Shown piece by piece: positions 11,319 through 22,719 of a stretch of DNA of 64,000 bases. The notes under the pieces are model-generated. The model saw nothing but the letters and a program-made list of their open reading frames with translations. It was not told the DNA's origin and did not search any database. This DNA is from Megascapheus bottae. Its lineage: Eukaryota > Chordata > Mammalia > Rodentia > Geomyidae. The first letter of the stretch is position 1; each line of letters opens with the position of its first letter. The position numbers and the translations under genes are program-made. The stretch is taken from the NCBI GenBank assembly GCA_024803745.1, contig JANJXV010000013.1, positions 12,260,501 through 12,324,500 on the forward strand, given 5' to 3'.

Positions 11319-12262
11319 CCCAAACCCAATGCCTAAGTATGACCTCACTCTCCCCTATCCTGTGAGCCCCCAGGGAGGAAGCATCCACCCAGCCTTTCCT
11401 GCTCTGAGCTGGGCCTAAACCTCGGCTGGGTCTGTGTCCTCTTCTAAGATCCTCACTGCCTGCAGCCAGGACAAAGGAAGCCTTGTCCGGGGGCTGTAGA
11501 TGACTCAAAGCAGCAGGCCAGGTATCAAGGAAGGCCAGAGGAGACCTCTACAGACGTTCTGCCCTGGGTGCTCAGTCTGAGCACATTTTGTTTATTCCAG
11601 CCTTCCCCTACGCTGCACCAGCGCCCTGCCCTGAGGTACTTTCCTTGTTAAGCTCCAATAGAGAATTCCAGACATTCTCCTCCAACCTTTTCCCATTCCA
11701 CTGCCAGCCTAGATAGGTCTCTGCAGATCTCTTTCTCTGAATCCTGTCTTTCCCCCCAAACCCACCCGGATCTTGTCAGAGCACTGTGTGATTCTCCATC
11801 GCTCTGTCCTCGCTCTCTGTCTTGTTCTCATGGCTTCCTGCTTCTCTGTTTCTCAGGGTCTCAGTAGGGATCCTCTCTCCTTCACTGCCCTCCCACCTTC
11901 CTTAGAAGCTCAGGCAACACCTGCTGCTAACTATCTGGCAGTCTAGACATGTTCTGTCTCTGATTGTCTTGCTTTTTTCCCGCTTTTTGCCTCTCTGTTT
12001 CTACCTCGCCTCCTTCTCTTGCTGGCTAGATGAACAGAAGAGGCTTGCCTTTTAGTTGTCTCCCATTTCTTGGTAGTAGCATGAGGTGGTTTGGCTGGGC
12101 TCCCTTCCTGCCTCCACCTGAGTAAACATGGACCTTCCTGCTCCCCAGTGCCATCACCCAGCCCCTTCCCTGGTGCCTGGCTCTGTGCAGCTCTGACAGG
12201 CCTGCCCTCCCTTCTCCCAGTCCCTCCCAGCACCCTCAATCCTTCCCTTTGCCTGGACTTAC
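11319..12262. other. Slco2b1 intron 1, 5' end
   Basis: Pyrimidine-rich unique sequence immediately downstream of the ATG exon. No repeat is recognised. Confidence 0.6.
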
Positions 12263-12278
12263 CTATTCTGGGCCCCAT
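12263..12278 (-). CDS. Slco2b1: Slco2b1 first coding exon (ATG exon), coding part only
   Basis: This exon encodes the start of solute carrier organic anion transporter 2B1 (OATP2B1), a plasma-membrane transporter for organic anions such as steroid sulfates. On the minus strand, ATG GGG CCC AGA ATA G is followed directly by a strong donor (GTAAGT). Joined to the acceptor at 2008 it reads MGPRIGPASEGPQMP, which closely matches the human long isoform as I recall it (MGPRIGPAGEVPQVP). Only 16 coding bases lie here and the glycine codon is split by the intron. The 5' untranslated part cannot be bounded. A pyrimidine-rich stretch ending in AG about 45-65 bases upstream could be an acceptor, and TATA-like motifs occur near 12630-12660 on this strand; neither is proven. 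The following intron is about 10.25 kb. Confidence 0.88.
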
Positions 12279-14018
12279 GACTATGGAATGCAGTGAGTTC
12301 CAGCCCCTAGTTCAGTCTCAGAACCCGGAGCTTGACAGAGAGGAAATACTGACGAAGGACCCAGGAGACTGCTCTGAGCCACTGCAGCATGCGTTGGTGC
12401 AGGAAAAGCACACACTGGACCCTGGACACTTTCTTTGGCTACAGTGGACAGAAGCAGGTCCTGTTCAAATTACCCTGTCTGCAATTGTCTGTCTCCTTGT
12501 TCCACTTGCTCCTTCCTCTTTCTCTCTACTCTGGGCCCCCATCTCTGTCCTAGCACTTGATTCTCCGGCTGTCTGTCTTTCCTCTCTTGTGTGACTTCCA
12601 GATCTCTGGCTGGGACAGCCAGGGTCAGTCTATAAGAGGTTGGGCTTATTTAGGTTCAGCCCCGCTGCAGGGTGGAGGCAGCAGCAGCCACTCCGTGGCT
12701 CAGACAACCTGGTTTCTCTGCAGATTCTGATCTGTCTCTCCTTGTCTGTGGAGGACCCCCCCCACTCCAATAACAGCAGGGGTGGGCGTTACATAGAGCA
12801 CGTTATGGCTCTCCTCAAGCCTACCGCCATTCAGGGGACAAACATTCAGCCTCCTGGCTGTCCTCCCAGTCTTCATCTGGGCCCCTTCTTCTACTGAGCC
12901 TTTGTCCCCTTGGTCCTCCATGAGCCATGGACAGCTGTTGCTTCTGCACTGAGCCCTTGTCCTCCTTCGCTGACTAAGACCTCATCCCCTCTCAGAGTAT
13001 CATCAACAAGCTCCAAGGAATGGCCCTGTCTCCTCGGCACCATGCCCCTTGGGGGATGCAGGCACACACACCGTCAATCACAGCCACCTAAGACAGGGTG
13101 GGGGTAGGCCAGGGAAGGAGGGGAGCAAAAGAACAGATGTGACATCCCCAGAGATTTCTGGATGGACAGAGGTTCTGCAGACAGCTGGAGGGCTGGCATC
13201 CCTTAGCAGTCTTAGGCAAATCTCTACACCTCCCCGAGTATCATTTCCTTCATCTGTAAGGAATACAAGAATCTTCCCTTACAGTGCTGCTCTTGCAAAA
13301 GTTCACTGAGCCTTGAAGAAGCCAAGCCTGGATCAGGACATGGCAGGCAGCAGTTGTGACTGGAGACCAGGGAGAAAGAGGATTTCAGTTCAAGGCCAGC
13401 TCTAGGTGTGCAAATGCACCAGACCCAATCTGAAAAACTGAAAAGCAAAGACCTGGGTGCTTGTCTAGCAAGCAGGAGGCTGTGAACCCAGACTGGCAGA
13501 GGCGGGGCTCAGAGCAGAGCAGGAAAACCCATAAATCCTGCTTTTCCAGCATGTACCCAACATGCCACCAACATGAGGCTCCTGGGTCCCAGCCAGTCTT
13601 GAAATGAGGTCCCTCCATTTGCTCAGTCAAGCTGTCATTTTTCTAGAGATCAACTCATACCCTGGACCTCTGATGCCAGACTCAGGCTTTTTTTCCGTCC
13701 AAGACTGAATACTCAGAGAAAGATTCTGATTTTCCCCAAATCTGTTTATGCAAAGGTAAAGCTAGCAGATACAGATTTTGAGCCTAGCTTTGGTGCAATG
13801 GTAAAGAAACTTCCATAAGTCCCACTTGGCTCCAATGGCTGAATAGGGTATGAGTTGAAGTTGGAGGGTTTGAAATTCACTGGCACTTATTAGACACTCA
13901 GGAGAAAGCTTAAAGCTGTATAGATTGAAGAAGACTCTGAGAGATCAGAGAGATAGAGCTTGTGGCCACCAAGAGAAGTCAATAGCTGGTTTGTGTTGAC
14001 AAGAAAGCACAGCCCCTG
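12279..14018. other. Slco2b1 5' UTR/promoter region (unresolved)
   Basis: Sequence upstream of the minus-strand ATG. TATA-like motifs occur near 12630-12660 on the minus strand, and a possible acceptor-like TTTCCTCTCTGTCAAG lies near 12325-12345. No CpG island is visible. Alternative first exons, known for the human gene, cannot be located by eye. Confidence 0.4.
13195..13275 (+). mobile_element. MIR fragment
   Basis: TTAGGCAAATCTCTACACCT and GAGTATCATTTCCTTCATCT, then GTAAGG, match the MIR 3' part. Confidence 0.65.
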
Positions 14019-14272
14019 CTTGGCCCCAGTGGCTCAGGAGGCATATAATCCTATCTACTCAGGAAGCTGAGATCAAAATTCAAAGCCAGCCAAGGGTGGA
14101 GGGGAGGGGGGCAGGAAAGTCCAGGAGACTCTTTTCCCCAATTAACTACTAAAAAGCTGAAGGTGGAGGTGTGGCTTAAGTGGTAGAGTACTAGTCTTTA
14201 GTGAAAAGAGCTGAGGGACAGGGCCCAGGCCTGAGTTCAACTCCAGTAATGGTGCAAGAAAGAAAAAGAAAG
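14019..14272 (+). mobile_element. B1-Geo composite SINE
   Basis: TAATCCTATCTACTCAGGAA head, AGCTGAAGGTGGAGGTGTGG Geo start, GCCTGAGTTCAACTCCAGTA end, A-rich tail. Confidence 0.75.
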
Positions 14273-14510
14273 AGCTGGGCACTGGTGTCTCATGCCTGTA
14301 ATCCTAGCTACTCAGGAGGTTGAGATCTGAGGATCAAGATTTGGAAGCCAACCTGGGCATGCAAGTCTGTGAGACTCCTATCTCCAATTAAACATCAGAA
14401 AACCAGAAGTGGTTCTGTGGCTCAAAGTGGTAGAGTGGTAGCCTTGAACTGAAGAGCTCAGGGACAGTATTCAGGCCCAAGCCCAATAACTGACAAAAAG
14501 AAAAAAAAAA
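14273..14510 (+). mobile_element. B1-Geo composite SINE
   Basis: GCTGGGCACTGGTGTCTCAT head, TCCAATTAAACATCAGAAAA linker, CAGAAGTGGTTCTGTGGCTC Geo start. Follows the previous SINE head to tail. Confidence 0.8.
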
Positions 14511-14600
14511 GGAAAGAAGGAAGGAAAGGAGCGAGGGAGCAAGGGAGGGAGGGAGGGAGGGAAGAAAGAAGGAAATGAGAGGAAGGGAGGGAGGAAGAAA
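14511..14600. repeat. (GGAA/GGGA)n tract
   Basis: Purine-only stretch following the A-tail of a SINE. Confidence 0.93.
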
Positions 14601-15142
14601 GCACAGCTCCTGATCCCCTTGGAAAAGTCGAATTAGAGTGTGATTAGAGTCGAATTAGAGGAGGAACCTCCTGGACTTGGAAATGCAGGTGCACCACTGA
14701 GAGAGCAAAGGTTTCTTTTGATTTCTAGATTCTCTATTGCCCCCATCTAATCCTCAGTGGCTGAAGAAGTTTTACACACGGAATGGGTGGGGTAGGACCT
14801 GAACATTCCTGAATTCAGAGCAATAGCACTGGTGCAAGGCTCAGGTACCCGGAGCCTCTGAAACATAGGCTGACAATTGCACAGAGTGGTAGCCCAGGCT
14901 TTCAAAGAGGCAACTTAAAATATGCGTTTGCTGTGTCTTGTGAATGAACTAAAAGTCCCCTAACTTTGTATCTGGGCCCTAGGATCTGACCTATTCCCTG
15001 ATGTAGTCACTTAGCATTTACCTTGTTTGCAGGAGGAAAGAAAAGATTCAGAGGACCAACTCGTGTGGAAGTCAAACTGTTCTTCAAACAAGCAATGTCT
15101 TCTTATCTTAAAGCAAACAGCCCCACATTCAGCAGACCACCT

Positions 15143-15540
15143 TGTTCCTGTTCTGTTCTAGTAACAAAATGAAAACCTCCAGAATTCCTCCTGTGCTAAA
15201 GACTTAGCTAATGATCAACCAGGCAATATCTGTTCTAACTCCACCTACCTTTCACAACTCCTGCCCCCAAGTCTCCCTATTTAACTTGGAGTACTTCTAA
15301 AGATTACTGAAGATATCTTCCTATATCTGCCATGTGATAAATCTGCTTTCTTTGCCTCTTTCTTTGATATATGGGACTGAGTGGCCAGACCTAACTTAGG
15401 ACACCTGGATTTGGGGTCTGAGGTCTAAAAACCTGGTTTCACTCAGTTCTTATTCCAGCTCACTCACCAGCCAACACTCGGGATTTGCTGCGCCTCGCTG
15501 CTCACTGTGTACGGCTCTGAAACACTTCTGGGTCCCAACA
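15143..15540 (+). mobile_element. Candidate second solo ERV LTR
   Basis: A 398-bp segment begins TGTTCCTG and ends CCCAACA (TGTT/AACA). It is flanked by near-identical hexamers, CCACCT on the left and CCATCT on the right. It contains CTATTTAA near 15278 as a TATA-like motif and GATAAA near 15337 as a weak polyadenylation signal, with a pyrimidine-rich stretch after it. The layout fits a gammaretrovirus-like LTR, but the boundaries rest on short motifs. Confidence 0.45.
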
Positions 15541-18291
15541 CCATCTTGTGGGTTTCCATTGTTTACAAAACTTGATGCCTTTTTTACAAGTCACACTGCT
15601 GGCAAAGCCCGAGTGGCTTGCAAAACTCTACAGCTTTCAGAGCTCATGTGTTTTCCAGCCCTGTGTCTCATGCCAAGGCTGATACTGTTGTAAAACTGTT
15701 GGCAGAATGGGAGCCTCTTCAACCCACTAAGACAAGCTTGTAAACCAGACCAAACAGGACACTCCATCTTCTAGAACCAGCTGCCTTGGGGCACAAAAAG
15801 GAGATGCTGAGTATCATATAACAATTCAATTGTGGTTCCAACTTTGTCACAGCTCTGCTGTGGGGCCTAGGGCACATCCTCTGGCTTTCCCATTGGTTGA
15901 GTGGAGATAGTGGTGTAAGCCAGAAACTCCAGGACAGTCCTGAGGGCCACAGTGAGATGGTGCTGAAGATGAGGAGGCTGAGGGTGTGAAGAGGAAGAGA
16001 GACCCCAGAATATTTCCTGAAAAAAAAGCACCAAGCTGCCTCCTCAGCACCTCGGTGCCCACTTCCCCCTGGCTTGCAGCCAGGGAACAAATATCTATAA
16101 ATGAGCTCCAGCCAGTCCAGTATGGAGCCGGGCCTCTATCCAAATCTGGGCTTTCCCAGCCCCCATGAATACAGGGCGCTCCCCTCTGCTTTGCAGACCC
16201 ACTCGTGCCTGGCTCATTATGTCCTCCCAGGAAAGCAGCAGTGTGCCTAATTTACCTGGGAAGACACTACCATTCAGACAGGTGACTTACCTGGCTTATG
16301 CACTTCCACAGCAAGGGAGGAGATGTAAGCTAGTGTCAGCAAGGATGGAAACCTGGAACCCAGGCCCATGTAGGCTGGAAGGGGAAGGCACTGAAACCTA
16401 CCGTCTCCATCTGTAGGTGGGAAGGCTGGAACGGGGAGAATGCTGGGCAGGAGGAGTCGGCTACCTCTTTCTCCCTGTGTTTCCCCAGCTGATGGTTGAG
16501 AAACAAGCCCCATCCTGCTAAGCGTCCATTTGGCCCAGCAACTCCATTCCCACGCTGGCTGTAGCTCATCTCCTAAGCATGCCAGAAATTATGTGCCAGC
16601 AGGACAGCTGGTCTAAGAGGCAGTGTTCTCTCTCCCTCACCCCCAACTCAGCTGCTGCAGCCCATCCAGCCTGGACAGCCCAGCCTAGAGCCACTTAACA
16701 GCTTGCAGGCTTCTCTCAGATCCACTTTACCCCCTACCTTAAGTTCTTTGGCTCTAATGCTGTGCTATAAAAGCTACACTTTGCCCTAGAAATGGCAGTC
16801 CCAGATGGAGCACAAGTTGAGGCACCAGGCAGTTCAATCCTGACCTGGTAAGAAGATCTCCAAGACTCAGTGAAGTAGGATATCAAGAAACCATCTAGCA
16901 GGGCTGCCTGGATCCTGCCATTTCATCCTATCTTCTCTTCAGTGTACAGCTTCCTTTTCTAGGGAGACTAAACCCCTCTGAGGTCTTGCTGGGTGACTGT
17001 GGGTGACTCTGATCCTCAATCTCTTCAAAACACCTCCTTAAGCTGTCAAAGCTTGAGTGAGTTGCTGGATGGATGAGTGCCTGCCAAGTTCTGAGAGCTG
17101 AGCAGCCACGCCCATTATGGATGTGGTGACGATGGTTGCCTGTAATTCTGGAAGCAGAAAACGAGGAAGTAAATCAGAGCAGGCATATGTCAGGTCTGTC
17201 TGTCCCAGTGGACAACTCCATGAAAATAAATTCCTGGGAAGACGCCCCTTGAGGTCCCCCAAAATGGAATTAGAGCTCCACAGCACTGGGTGATTCTGCA
17301 GGTACTGCCAAGCTGTGTCTGAAGGTGCCCCTTCCCCCCCAGTACTGGTTCTGCCGCCCACACACTGGCATTGGTCAGGCCCTGCCCTCTCGTAGTCCTC
17401 ACTTCCCTAGTCATGAAAGGGGGAGAGGACTAGGAACAGATCTTGCCCTGCCCAGCCTTTAGAAGAACCAGGTGAGCTACAGTATGTGCTGTAAGTGTCA
17501 AGTGAGGAGACTAGTGTGCAACAAAACCAGGAGGGGAGGCGGGTGAGGTGAGGGGAAGGAGGAGCTAGGAGTGGGGGCAGCTTCTGCCTGGGCCGGGTGT
17601 GGAGCCAAGGCTCAACCCTCTAAAGACTTTGAAACACCGTCCTCTGAAGGCAGAGAGGGGCCTGCACCCTGGCTTTTCCTCCCAGAAGATCTCAGGGTGG
17701 TGACCTTTGGACTCATCACCCATCACCAGGGAGGAGAGGGGAGAGCCAGGGGGCAGTGGTGCCATGAGTGAGTCAATAAAAGCAGCCATCACCTGCTCCC
17801 CATTTTTCCTGCGCATGCCCATGTTACCCTGAGTCTTTCAAAACTACCCTCTCTTTCCCGCTTGGTCTGGCCCATCAGCATTCTGCCTGGAAAACAGCCC
17901 CCAACCTTTGCCCCATCTTTTCCCACCTTCTGCTCCACCTTCCAGTATCCAGAAGAAGCCTTCCTGGCCTGAAAAATCCTACCCTGCCTCTTCTGCTCAA
18001 AGCCTGCCCAGCTCTCTCCCCCACCCCCAGCCCTGCCACCACCACCACCCCCTCCTAGCCCCTTCTCATCTCTCAGCTTGACCCAGAGAGTCAGCATCTC
18101 TCCAGCTGAATCTTCTGCAGGGTCACTGCCAGGGGATGTGGAATGGGCTGGTTGCAAAAGAAGCTCTAGGGCAGAACTGCCTGGATGGGACTCCTGGCTC
18201 TCTACTTGAAATCTATATTACTACTTAGTCCTTAGTTTCTAGGATTTTCTTTTGTTTTGTTGTGAGAATGCACACATAACAGAATTGATTA

Positions 18292-18293
<2 letters not shown>
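15541..18293. other. Intergenic, unassigned
   Basis: Only a weak MIR-like piece is seen. Moderately GC-rich, no convincing gene. The open frame over 17789-18157 is a glycine-rich artefact of a CCACC-rich stretch. Confidence 0.6.
15835..15925 (+). mobile_element. MIR-like fragment
   Basis: TGCTGTGGGGCCTAGGGCAC resembles the MIR core GCTGTGTGACCTTGGGCAAG. Weak. Confidence 0.35.

Positions 18294-18339
<46 letters not shown>
18294..18339. repeat. (TG)n microsatellite
   Basis: About 23 units abutting the 3' end of a minus-strand B1-Geo SINE. Confidence 0.97.
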
Positions 18340-18341
<2 letters not shown>

Positions 18342-18553
18342 TGAAGCCTGGGCACTGTCCCTAAGCTTTTGTGCTCAAGGCACAAAAGTAGTGCACTACC
18401 TCTTGATCCACAGTGCCACTTCTGGTTTTTTGGGTGGTTAACTGCAGCTTAGTGTATCATGGACTTTCCTGCCCAGGCTGGCTTTGAACCTCCATCCTCA
18501 GATCTTGGCCTCCTGAGTAGCTAGGATTATAGGCATGAGTCACCAGTTCTCGG
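18340..18553 (-). mobile_element. B1-Geo composite SINE
   Basis: Antisense Geo (CTGGGCACTGTCCCTAAGCT) followed by an antisense B1 head (CTCCTGAGTAGCTAGGATTA). Its 3' end carries a (TG)n tract. Confidence 0.78.
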
Positions 18554-18666
18554 TCTTATAGCTTGTACATTGCTTTGTTTGGAAACATACTTAATGCTAC
18601 TTCAAAATGAGTTACCATATCCATCTTCATCTTCTCCAACTGGGACCTCAAGCCCATCATCATTTA

Positions 18667-18682
18667 ATATATATATATATAT
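18667..18682. repeat. (TA)n tract
   Basis: Short run at the 3' end of a minus-strand ID SINE. Confidence 0.9.
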
Positions 18683-18766
18683 TCTTTTTTTTCCTTCAGT
18701 ATTGAACTCAGGACTGCACACTTGCCAGGCTAGTGCACTACCAATGGAGTCATGTCTCTAGCCCTG
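18683..18766 (-). mobile_element. ID-like SINE
   Basis: ATTGAACTCAGGACTGCACA, CTTGCCAGGCTAGTGCACTA, CATGTCTCTAGCCC: antisense ID monomer. Confidence 0.6.
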
Positions 18767-18774
18767 TTTCTTGT

Positions 18775-19008
18775 TAGCTACTTTTGAGTTAGGGTCTTGT
18801 TTCCTACCTTGATGTATACCTGAGCTGCAACTTATCTACTTCAGGTTTCCTGTCATGGTTGGAAATACTAGCATGTGCCACCACCTCCCACTTCTCTCAG
18901 TGGAGATGGAGTCTCCCAGACATTTTTGCCTAGATCTATAACTGCAATCCTCCTATTCTCAACCTTGAGTAGGTAGGATCACAGGGATGAGCCATCAGTG
19001 CTCAGCTG
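18775..19008 (-). mobile_element. Two 7SL-derived modules in tandem (dimeric B1-like SINE)
   Basis: The first antisense module is TTGAGTTAGGGTCTTGTTTC to CATGTGCCACCACCTCCCA. The second is GGAGATGGAGTCTCCCAGAC to CAGGGATGAGCCATCAGTG. They likely belong to the same composite family as 22142-22495 and 51950-52305. Confidence 0.55.
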
Positions 19009-19779
19009 TATTCTTTATCCCTCTATTTTCTCACCTGAAGGATGGGTAGAAAATAGAAGACCAGAATTCAGAGCCTGGTAGTTCAGAGCCCGGCAAATCA
19101 TTCATCCACTATTGCGATGGCTTCTTCTCTTGAGGAAACTGGTCTGGAAAGCAAGCAAGGTGCTCTCTAGAAACCCAGAACTGCCATCCTCAGGATCCAT
19201 TACATGGCTGAGCAGAGTTTGTGACAGCTGCTGGGTCTGTGCTGCCTGCCTCGTCCAAGAGGATGAGTCACTTCCTCCTTGATGCCTTTAAACCTGGGGA
19301 GGGAGGGTTCGAGCCCACCAGTGAGCCAGGCAGGCAGCAGCTGCTTCTGGCCAAGGCCAGGCCTGGGTTGGGTCCCTCAGTTTACTCTGAAAGAGCCATC
19401 TTCAAAGCTGTTTATTCACAGCAGTGTCCATTTGTATCTGGTTTGATTCTCACTTCCTACCCCAACACATAAGCCCCTGTGTTCCCCGCATGCTTCAGGT
19501 GGATTCATTCCTTCTGCTGGTCAAGTGCTCAGGTCTAAAATGCTTTCTCCAATTCCTGCTCCTCCTCACTTTTTGTCTATAGGTAAAATGCAGACGTGCA
19601 TATTCCCAAGGTAACGGCTTTGTCCCCGGCTAAGGGCAGGGGAGGAACTCTCTGATAAACAGAGCTGGCTAAAATCTAGAGTCGGGAGAGATGCAGAGTC
19701 ACTGACTAAGGGGTCTTCAGATGGAGACTTGAGGCTCTTGAGAGAAAGACGTCTGTCTTTAGAAACAGCTAGCAAGAGC
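19009..19779. other. Intergenic, unassigned
   Basis: Nothing recognised. Confidence 0.6.
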
Positions 19780-20003
19780 TAGGTGTGATAACTCCCACCT
19801 GTAATTCTAGCTACTCAGGAGGCTGAGATCTGAAGATTGCAGTTCAAAACTAGCTTTCGCAGAAAAGTCCATGAGACTCTTATCTCCAGTTCATCAGCAA
19901 AAGGTGAGAAGGGGCGGTGTGGCTCAAGTGGTAGACCACTAGCCTTGAGTGAAACAGTGTAACTGGAGTTGAGATGCTGAGTTCAAGGCCCAGTATTGGC
20001 ACC
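19780..20003 (+). mobile_element. B1-Geo composite SINE
   Basis: AGCTAGGTGTGATAACTCCC head, ACTCTTATCTCCAGTTCATC linker, GTGTGGCTCAAGTGGTAGAC Geo. Confidence 0.78.
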
Positions 20004-20999
20004 ACATGGGGTTTTCTGCTCTGGTCCAATGTCCTTCCTTCCTTTTCCTACCTAATAAGCCACATCTCTCAGGGACCATCTCCAGTCCCACCTCTTGCCA
20101 GCCCAGATGTTTCCGGACCCCTTCAGGAAAAACACAGGTGTGGCCAGGCTCCCTTCCTCCTTTTTATGCATCTGTTGTCAGAGTGCCCAGCAGGCTATCT
20201 TCACCACAGAGCCTCCTAAATCAGGCCCCCTATGTCCAGGCTTCTCCTCACTAAGCCTCCGGATTCCACTGGGGAGGATAGCAGGGAACAATCTCAGTCT
20301 CTCAGAGGTAGAGACCTCCAGGGGAGGTCCCTCTGACAGTAGTGGTGGTGGTTGTCTCTCCAGGATGCCACATAGCATCTCAAGTGAACACTGCAGATAC
20401 CGGGACTCTCACCCCCAAATAAAAGAAGCAGAGAAGGCCAGTGGAGGCATTTGCTAGAGTATGCACGGCTGGTTAGCTCCTCTCTACAGTGAGTGACCTT
20501 CCACTGGGTCACACTGCCTCCTGGTGGCTGGGAGGCCACAATATTGGGGTTTAAATGGAAACCCTCAGAGATCCTTGGGCCTCTAGCCCATGACTGAGCA
20601 GCTCAGGTTTCTGCCCTGAGATATTTACAACTTCCCAGTGGGAGTGAGGAGCAATGGGGTGGGGGGAGCTGGAGCAGGGGGACAGAGAGGGACGGATGTC
20701 ACTATTTCCAGCTCTCCTGGAGGCACAGCTGTGCCCAGGGAAAGCACCAGCAGCTGGCTTTCTTTTGGAAGAGTGGGCTGCTTTCTGCTTTGAGCTGATA
20801 TAGGTTCCTGAGATTTAGCCCAGGCCTGGAGGGCTTGTTTCGTCTAGAGACATTCTGGAGTCTCCTCAATTTCTAAGGAGAGAGAAAGTAGACAGTGCGC
20901 TTATGGACCTCCCCGTGGTCCAGAGAGAGAGGGACACGGCTTGCACAGTTTTGATGCAAGATGTCTCTAAGGCCTGTCGGTGTGTGGAGGGGGCAGGGG
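20004..20999. other. Intergenic, unassigned
   Basis: Nothing recognised beyond a CACC/GGTGGTGG-rich patch near 20340. Confidence 0.6.
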
Positions 21000-21211
21000 G
21001 GTGCATGCTTGAACTCAGGACTATTCCTTTTTTTGCTGAAGGCTGACACTTTATCACTAGAGCAACAGTTCCACTTTTTCTTTTCCTTTTCCTTTTGGTG
21101 ATTGACATAAGTCCCATGGACTCTCCTGCTTGGGCTTGGCTTCGAACTAAGATCCTCAGATTTCAGTTTCAGAGTAGGTATCATTACACGTCTGAGCCAC
21201 TGGCCCCCAGC
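21000..21211 (-). mobile_element. B1-Geo composite SINE
   Basis: Antisense Geo (GCTTGAACTCAGGACTATTC) and antisense B1 head (GATCCTCAGATTTCAGTTTC, GTCTGAGCCACTGGCC). Confidence 0.68.
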
Positions 21212-21689
21212 CCTGTACCTCTATTTAACCTGTACTATATTAGCACAGAGCTAGCACTTGAGAAGTACTTATTCTATGAACACGTGTCCATTTTAGAGAA
21301 AAGAAAACTGATTTTCAGATGTGCCAGGCTGGAATCAAATTAGTCTGGCACCAAGATTTGAGTCTTCTCTGCTGCATGGCTTCCTGGTTCCACTGATTGG
21401 CGAGCACATATACCTGCTTCACAACAGCTTCATGGAACTCCCACCTAGGACTTGTGGAGCTTGCTTCCACCGCCAACATCAACCTAAAGGCTTCCCTTTA
21501 GCCCACTCTGATTTGCTCACTTCTCTCCCCCTCAGTACCCAGGGGCCCAGGCCCCAGTTCAGAAGCTCTTCTCTATATCATCCTCTTTCTTCAATGCTCC
21601 TTCGTCTTCCTGCTCTACTCACGTTTCCCTCCCCAGCAACACATGGTGGAAATTATGCATAAAGAGCTCCAATTAAAAACAAAATACAA
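21212..21689. other. Intergenic, unassigned
   Basis: A weak antisense MIR-like stretch may lie near 21290-21360 (TTTTAGAGAAAAGAAAACTG). Otherwise nothing recognised. Confidence 0.5.
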
Positions 21690-21891
21690 GTCAGGCTTTG
21701 GTGGCTCCTATCTGTAATCCTAGCAACTCAGGAGGCTGAGATCTGAGGATCACAGGGGCTAGCCTACGGAGAAAAGTCCCTGAGACTCTCGTCTCTAGTT
21801 AGCCAGCAAAAAGCTAGAGTTGTGGCTCAAGTGGTAGAGTGCCAGTCTGACACTCAGGCCTGGGCCCTGAATTTAAATCTTAGTACCAGCA
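21690..21891 (+). mobile_element. B1-Geo composite SINE
   Basis: GTCAGGCTTTGGTGGCTCCT head, AGAGTTGTGGCTCAAGTGGT Geo. Its 3' end runs into an alternating purine-pyrimidine tract. Confidence 0.78.
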
Positions 21892-21908
21892 TGTGTGTGC
21901 GCGCGCAT

Positions 21909-21957
<49 letters not shown>

Positions 21958-21958
21958 C
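21891..21958. repeat. Alternating purine-pyrimidine tract (TG/CG/CA)
   Basis: Starts ATGTGTGTGCGCGCGCATGC, then GCAC and a long AC run. About 68 bases alternate strictly, so it is a potential Z-DNA former. Confidence 0.95.
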
Positions 21959-21981
21959 CAACAATATTCTCCCAATTTCCT

Positions 21982-22136
21982 TGTTATGGTCTAAATATTT
22001 GTGTCCTGCTCCCTTCGCAGTTGAACACAAACTTCCAGTGTGGTAGTGTTAGGGGGTGAGGTCTTTGGGAGACAATGGGGGTTGTGAGGGCAGAATCCTC
22101 ATTTATTATATTAACCATCTTATTAAAGATGCACAA
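21982..22136 (+). mobile_element. MaLR-type LTR 5' fragment
   Basis: Begins TGTTATGGTCTAAATATTTG followed by TGTCC, then GGGGGTGAGGTCTTTGGGAG, as in MST/MLT-type LTR starts. Truncated after about 155 bases. Confidence 0.55.
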
Positions 22137-22141
22137 ACGTT

Positions 22142-22495
22142 CAGGTGCTGGTGGGTCATGCCTGTAATCCTAGCTACTTGGGAGGCTGAGATTGGGTAGA
22201 TCATGGTTTGAGATCATCCTGGGCAGAAAAATTTATAAGGCTTCTTCTCATCCCATAGCTGAGCAGAGTTGCCCAGTTATCATTGCAAGTGACACAAGAG
22301 GCTGAAATGGGGAAGATCATGGCTCCATATCAGGACAGGCAGAAAAGTCCACAAGAATTCAGCTCAGTGGAAGGAACTAGATGTAGAAACATCTGCCTGT
22401 CATCTTAGCTATGACAGGGAACCCAAAATAGGCAGAACAAAGTCCAGGAACATGCCCAGGCAGGAAATGAGACATTATTTCAAAAATAACCAATG
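22142..22495 (+). mobile_element. Trimeric 7SL-derived SINE (candidate)
   Basis: Three B1-like modules follow each other: 22142-22252 (CATGCCTGTAATCCTAGCTA), 22258-22373 (GAGGCTGAAATGGGGAAGAT) and 22374-22495 (ACATCTGCCTGTCATCTTAG ... GAGACATTATTTCAAAAATA). Divergent, so old. Confidence 0.55.
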
Positions 22496-22719
22496 CTTAT
22501 TTTTTAAATTAAAGAATTTATTAACATTGATTTTTACATCATATTTCAAAGGTCATGTTTAACAAACAAGTATTCAAGAAGGGAGTCTCTATATACAATC
22601 ACTGGCACTTAGATTTTAGAACATAATTAAACTGAGGGTTTGTTGTGTCATAGGGTACATATTAATGTATGTAATAAAACATTATGTCTATAGAGTATAT
22701 AGCCCATCATAGATTTTTA

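Noticed and set aside
12091..12594. 167-residue plus-strand open frame
   Set aside because: It covers the Slco2b1 ATG exon on the opposite strand, is low in complexity, and has no recognised domain or splice support.
17789..18157. 122-residue minus-strand frame with a poly-glycine stretch
   Set aside because: Caused by a CCACC-rich repeat; no homology or gene context.
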